This document shows, one piece after another, positions 61,378 through 64,000 of a DNA stretch of 64,000 bases (the first letter of the stretch is position 1; every line of letters starts with the position of its first letter). Made by a program: the position numbers and the translations under genes. Source of the stretch: Oscillospiraceae bacterium (GTDB lineage Bacteria > Bacillota > Clostridia > Oscillospirales > WRJC01). The notes below the pieces were generated by a model. The model saw nothing but the letters and a program-made list of their open reading frames with translations. It was not told the DNA's origin and did no database searches. The stretch spans positions 496,001 to 560,000 of the forward strand of contig WRHM01000001.1 of assembly GCA_009783265.1 (NCBI GenBank), given 5' to 3'.

Positions 61378-63387
61378 ATGTTATATACAAAATCCCGGTT
61401 ATTTATATCAAAATTAAAAATTGTTCTCGTAATTGCCGTAATTGTCTTATTCGTTTCGCTGATTTTGATTTATTCAGGCTTAAGCTTAAATCCTGATTCC
61501 GGCGATAAAGGCGCGCTGGATTCTATAAAAACATTTAATATAAAAATGCCCGAAAGCGCAGTCTTAAAAGTCAGCGATATAAGAATCAAAGGCTTTACTC
61601 TGTCATGGAAAAATCTCGACGGGGACTGCGAGTATGCCATAGCGGCAAGCTCATGGGGCAAAATAGACGATTACAAGACCGCGCTCGAAAATAATTATAT
61701 AATTCTTGATTTTACTCCCGGCGATATTCTCAACGGATCATATAAAGCAACAAAAATGATCGCCGGCAAAGATTACGAGATAAAATTATTCGCCCGCAAA
61801 AAAAACACGCAGGCCGCAGAATATCTCTCGGCTAAAGCTTCGCTGCCGTATCTTGACGAAGCTGAGCTTGTCAAAGTTTATCTTGACGGCGAAGAGATGC
61901 TTTATAACAGCTCCGAAGATTCGTTTACAAAAGTATATATCCCCGGAAATAATAAAAACGGGGAATATAATATTACATATAAACTCGCAAGGCTCTGCGC
62001 GTTATATATAAACGGCGTTAAAATCGAAGACGAGAGTTTTATAATAAAAGAAGGCGAAAATATACTCGTTACTGCTATTAACGAAAAGACAAATGCCGCC
62101 AGAGATTATGAAATCGCAGTCATGCCGCTTGACAACGGGTTGCCCGTGATCTCGATAAATATCGAAAATAACCGTCATGTCACAAGCAAAAACAAATATC
62201 TTGAGGCCGAAATGACGATAACCGAAAGTATGCTTAATTCTTCTGAAGATTATATAGACGGGCTGTTCTCGGGTGAAATAGAGATAAAACTAAGGGGACA
62301 TTCGTCGTCGGGTATGCCGAAGAAAAGCTATAATATAAAAATATCAGAAAAATCCGGGATTCTGGATATGGCCCCTGCGAAAAAATGGGCGTTTGTCGCT
62401 AATTATTCCGACAAATCTTTGATGCGCAATTATATAGCCTATGAATTATACAGGGATATGGGGGCGTTTTTCTCGCCGAAATTCAGGTTTGTTGATTTAA
62501 TAGTCAACGGCGAATACATGGGCAATTATATTATAGGCGAAAAAGTCAAAATCGGCAAGGGCAGGCTTGATTTGCCCAAAATAAAAACCGAAGAGACAGT
62601 TAAAATAAAAAGAAAAGGCACTTTGACAATCCCCCCGACTTCAGGAAAAGATCTAAACGGAAGCTATGTGCTTGAAGTAAATTCGACGGATAAATATGAC
62701 AAAGGCGAAATAATATTCGAGACAAAAAGAATTAACTGGCGCACAGAACATTTCTTTTCTATCAAACAGCCAAGCGAAAAAAATATGTCTGTCGAGGCTT
62801 ATGATTATATATCAAATTATGTAAATGAAACCGAGGACGCTATTTTTGCCGAAAATTTCAAAGACCCGAAGAACGGCTACAGAAAATATATAGACGCGTC
62901 TACTTTTATCGACTGGTACATAGTAAACGAGCTCTTCAAGAATGTCGACGCTGGATTTCATACAAGCGTATATATGTATAAACCAAGAGACGGGAAACTG
63001 TGCATGGGGCCTGTTTGGGATTTTGATATAGGCGCGGGAAATATAGATTATGCGGGTTGCGACGACCCGAAAGGGTGGTATGTGAGATATTCGGCATGGT
63101 TTTCAAGATTATTTGAGGACGAGGCGTTTGCCAAAGAATTCAAAGACCGGTGGAATGAAGTAAAAGCGAATTATTTTGGCAGAATATTTACCAGAATAGA
63201 CGAGACTGCGATGCTTTTGGAAAAATCTCAGGCGATGAATTTTGACAGGTGGAAAATACTCGGGGTTTATGTATGGCCCAACGCCGATGGCGTCGAATCG
63301 CGCAGGACATACGAGAGCGAAGTCGAGTATCTGAAAGACTGGCTGAATGCCAGAATCGATTGGATAGATAAAGAGATAAACAAGTAG
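61378..63387 (+). CDS. CotH kinase family surface protein
   Basis: CotH-type protein kinases phosphorylate surface and spore-coat proteins. The 669-residue protein has an N-terminal membrane segment (IVLVIAVIVLFVSLILIYSG), a beta-sandwich region (to about 260) and a CotH kinase fold (RGHSSSGMPKKSYNIKIS, KWAFVANYSDKSLMRNYIAY, VDLIVNGEYMGNYIIGEKVK, GPVWDFDIGAGN). SD AGGAG precedes the ATG. It is flanked by terminators and a type A repeat. The partner substrate is not encoded nearby; no spore-coat genes are seen. Confidence 0.88.
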   Translation: MLYTKSRLFISKLKIVLVIAVIVLFVSLILIYSGLSLNPDSGDKGALDSIKTFNIKMPESAVLKVSDIRIKGFTLSWKNLDGDCEYAIAASSWGKIDDYKTALENNYIILDFTPGDILNGSYKATKMIAGKDYEIKLFARKKNTQAAEYLSAKASLPYLDEAELVKVYLDGEEMLYNSSEDSFTKVYIPGNNKNGEYNITYKLARLCALYINGVKIEDESFIIKEGENILVTAINEKTNAARDYEIAVMPLDNGLPVISINIENNRHVTSKNKYLEAEMTITESMLNSSEDYIDGLFSGEIEIKLRGHSSSGMPKKSYNIKISEKSGILDMAPAKKWAFVANYSDKSLMRNYIAYELYRDMGAFFSPKFRFVDLIVNGEYMGNYIIGEKVKIGKGRLDLPKIKTEETVKIKRKGTLTIPPTSGKDLNGSYVLEVNSTDKYDKGEIIFETKRINWRTEHFFSIKQPSEKNMSVEAYDYISNYVNETEDAIFAENFKDPKNGYRKYIDASTFIDWYIVNELFKNVDAGFHTSVYMYKPRDGKLCMGPVWDFDIGAGNIDYAGCDDPKGWYVRYSAWFSRLFEDEAFAKEFKDRWNEVKANYFGRIFTRIDETAMLLEKSQAMNFDRWKILGVYVWPNADGVESRRTYESEVEYLKDWLNARIDWIDKEINK

Positions 63388-63409
63388 AATAAGCAATAAT
63401 ATAATAAAA

Positions 63410-63450
63410 AAAGCGTCTGCCGGGAAAAAAATCCCGGCAAACGCTTTAAA
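63410..63450. terminator. Bidirectional terminator
   Basis: AAAGCGTCTGCCGGGA...TCCCGGCAAACGCTTT with A/T runs on both sides, serving the CotH gene and the next gene on the minus strand. Confidence 0.88.
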
Positions 63451-63472
63451 ATTTTATTTATATAAAAATATC

Positions 63473-64000
63473 CTACAAATGCATCGCGCCCCAAAACAGC
63501 AAATCAGACTGCCCTGCGGCAATGCCGAGAGGTTTCATGCCATCTAAATTCGTGAACGGCACAAGCTCGCCGTTGCTGCCTGCCGTATAAAGCTGACCCG
63601 GTTTTAGATTATTATATAATCCCGGCAGATATTTTCCCGCCGTCTGTACCCTGATATTGCCGCTCACAGGCTGGTCAATGGCAACCCCTATGATATGATC
63701 CGGTTTAACGCAGTCAGTTTTGCGCCCGAACCAGAACGTCAAATTCGCAAGGGGAGCCGAATCGCAGGACTGCATAAATAAAAATTCTCCCGGATTATCC
63801 GGATTTTCGTAAAATGAATTTTTTATACGGGTCATAGCATAACTTTCGTTGGCTATTTCCAGCGACTGGAACGGCCTGAATTTTTTTATATTTGCATCTG
63901 TGCCGTCTAAAGTAAATTCCAGCAGGCATGTATCCCTTGGGCTGATTTCATAATCGATTCCCGTAAGATATATCTTGCCGCTTTTGCTGTATGCCAAACA
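63473..64000 (-). CDS. C-terminal part of an unrecognised protein, cut by the window end
   Basis: At least 174 residues. The end GKYLPGLYNNLKPGQLYTAG and SNGELVPFTNLDGMKPLGIA resembles trailing beta-rich domains of phage-tail-like or surface proteins, but no family was recognised. The TTG at 63997 is not a convincing start; the frame continues beyond the window edge. Confidence 0.4.
   Translation of the reverse strand, partial: CLAYSKSGKIYLTGIDYEISPRDTCLLEFTLDGTDANIKKFRPFQSLEIANESYAMTRIKNSFYENPDNPGEFLFMQSCDSAPLANLTFWFGRKTDCVKPDHIIGVAIDQPVSGNIRVQTAGKYLPGLYNNLKPGQLYTAGSNGELVPFTNLDGMKPLGIAAGQSDLLFWGAMHL

Overview
The window is a chromosomal segment around the replication origin of a low-GC Gram-positive bacterium, most likely an uncultured member of the Clostridia. 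The evidence is the rpmH-rnpA-yidD-yidC-jag block divergent from dnaA, oriC with DnaA boxes after dnaA, then dnaN, recF, remB, gyrB and gyrA. RqcH, RNase M5, YerC, an archaeal-type AspS, pyruvate phosphate dikinase and a c-di-GMP-I riboswitch point the same way. No outer-membrane genes, tRNAs, rRNAs, CRISPR arrays or transposase genes were seen. The lineage is inferred from gene content only.

Layout. 1-5 kb: 3' part of rqcH, tgt, a type I toxin-antitoxin-like locus, a CD3324-type protein and a GNAT. 5-17 kb: MinD-like ATPase, a methylglyoxal synthase-like protein, BrnT/BrnA-type pair, hisS, aspS, a nucleotidyltransferase pair, walJ-like MBL hydrolase, rlmH, AbrB/RelE pair, mfd. 17-25 kb: lipoproteins, a WG-repeat protein and a phosphohexomutase fused to a TSCPD domain. 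25-28 kb: jag, yidC, yidD, rnpA, rpmH on the minus strand. 28-43 kb: dnaA, oriC, two small genes, dnaN, recF, remB, gyrB, a pfkB-type sugar-phosphate kinase, gyrA, hit, holA, rnmV. 43-53 kb: peptide-binding lipoprotein, yerC, methyltransferase, PstS-like protein, WYL regulator, ECF sigma factor with a sortase B, MsmX-type ATPase, XRE regulator. 53-64 kb: ppdK, mntP, hflX, rpmE, a transglutaminase-like protein under a c-di-GMP-I riboswitch, cotH, and a truncated gene.

Two things stand out. First, the region is full of short palindromic repeats. Type A is about 105-190 bp, with ends like AAGCCCCCTT / AAGGGGGCTT. Type B is a 27-30 bp hairpin starting GTAGGG and ending near CCGC, often as an inverted pair. 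They lie between genes and also in frame inside rqcH, mfd, gyrB, gyrA, holA, hflX, the pfkB-type kinase and the sortase, and they supply the stop codons of three genes. One type A copy carries a type B copy inside it. Second, several RNA elements are visible: the c-di-GMP-I riboswitch; a type I toxin-antitoxin-like locus at about 3.2-3.5 kb with consensus promoters on both strands and a hairpin over the toxin ribosome binding site; a lone second copy of its antitoxin-like RNA at 57.7 kb; and a cloverleaf RNA beginning at a promoter upstream of mntP.
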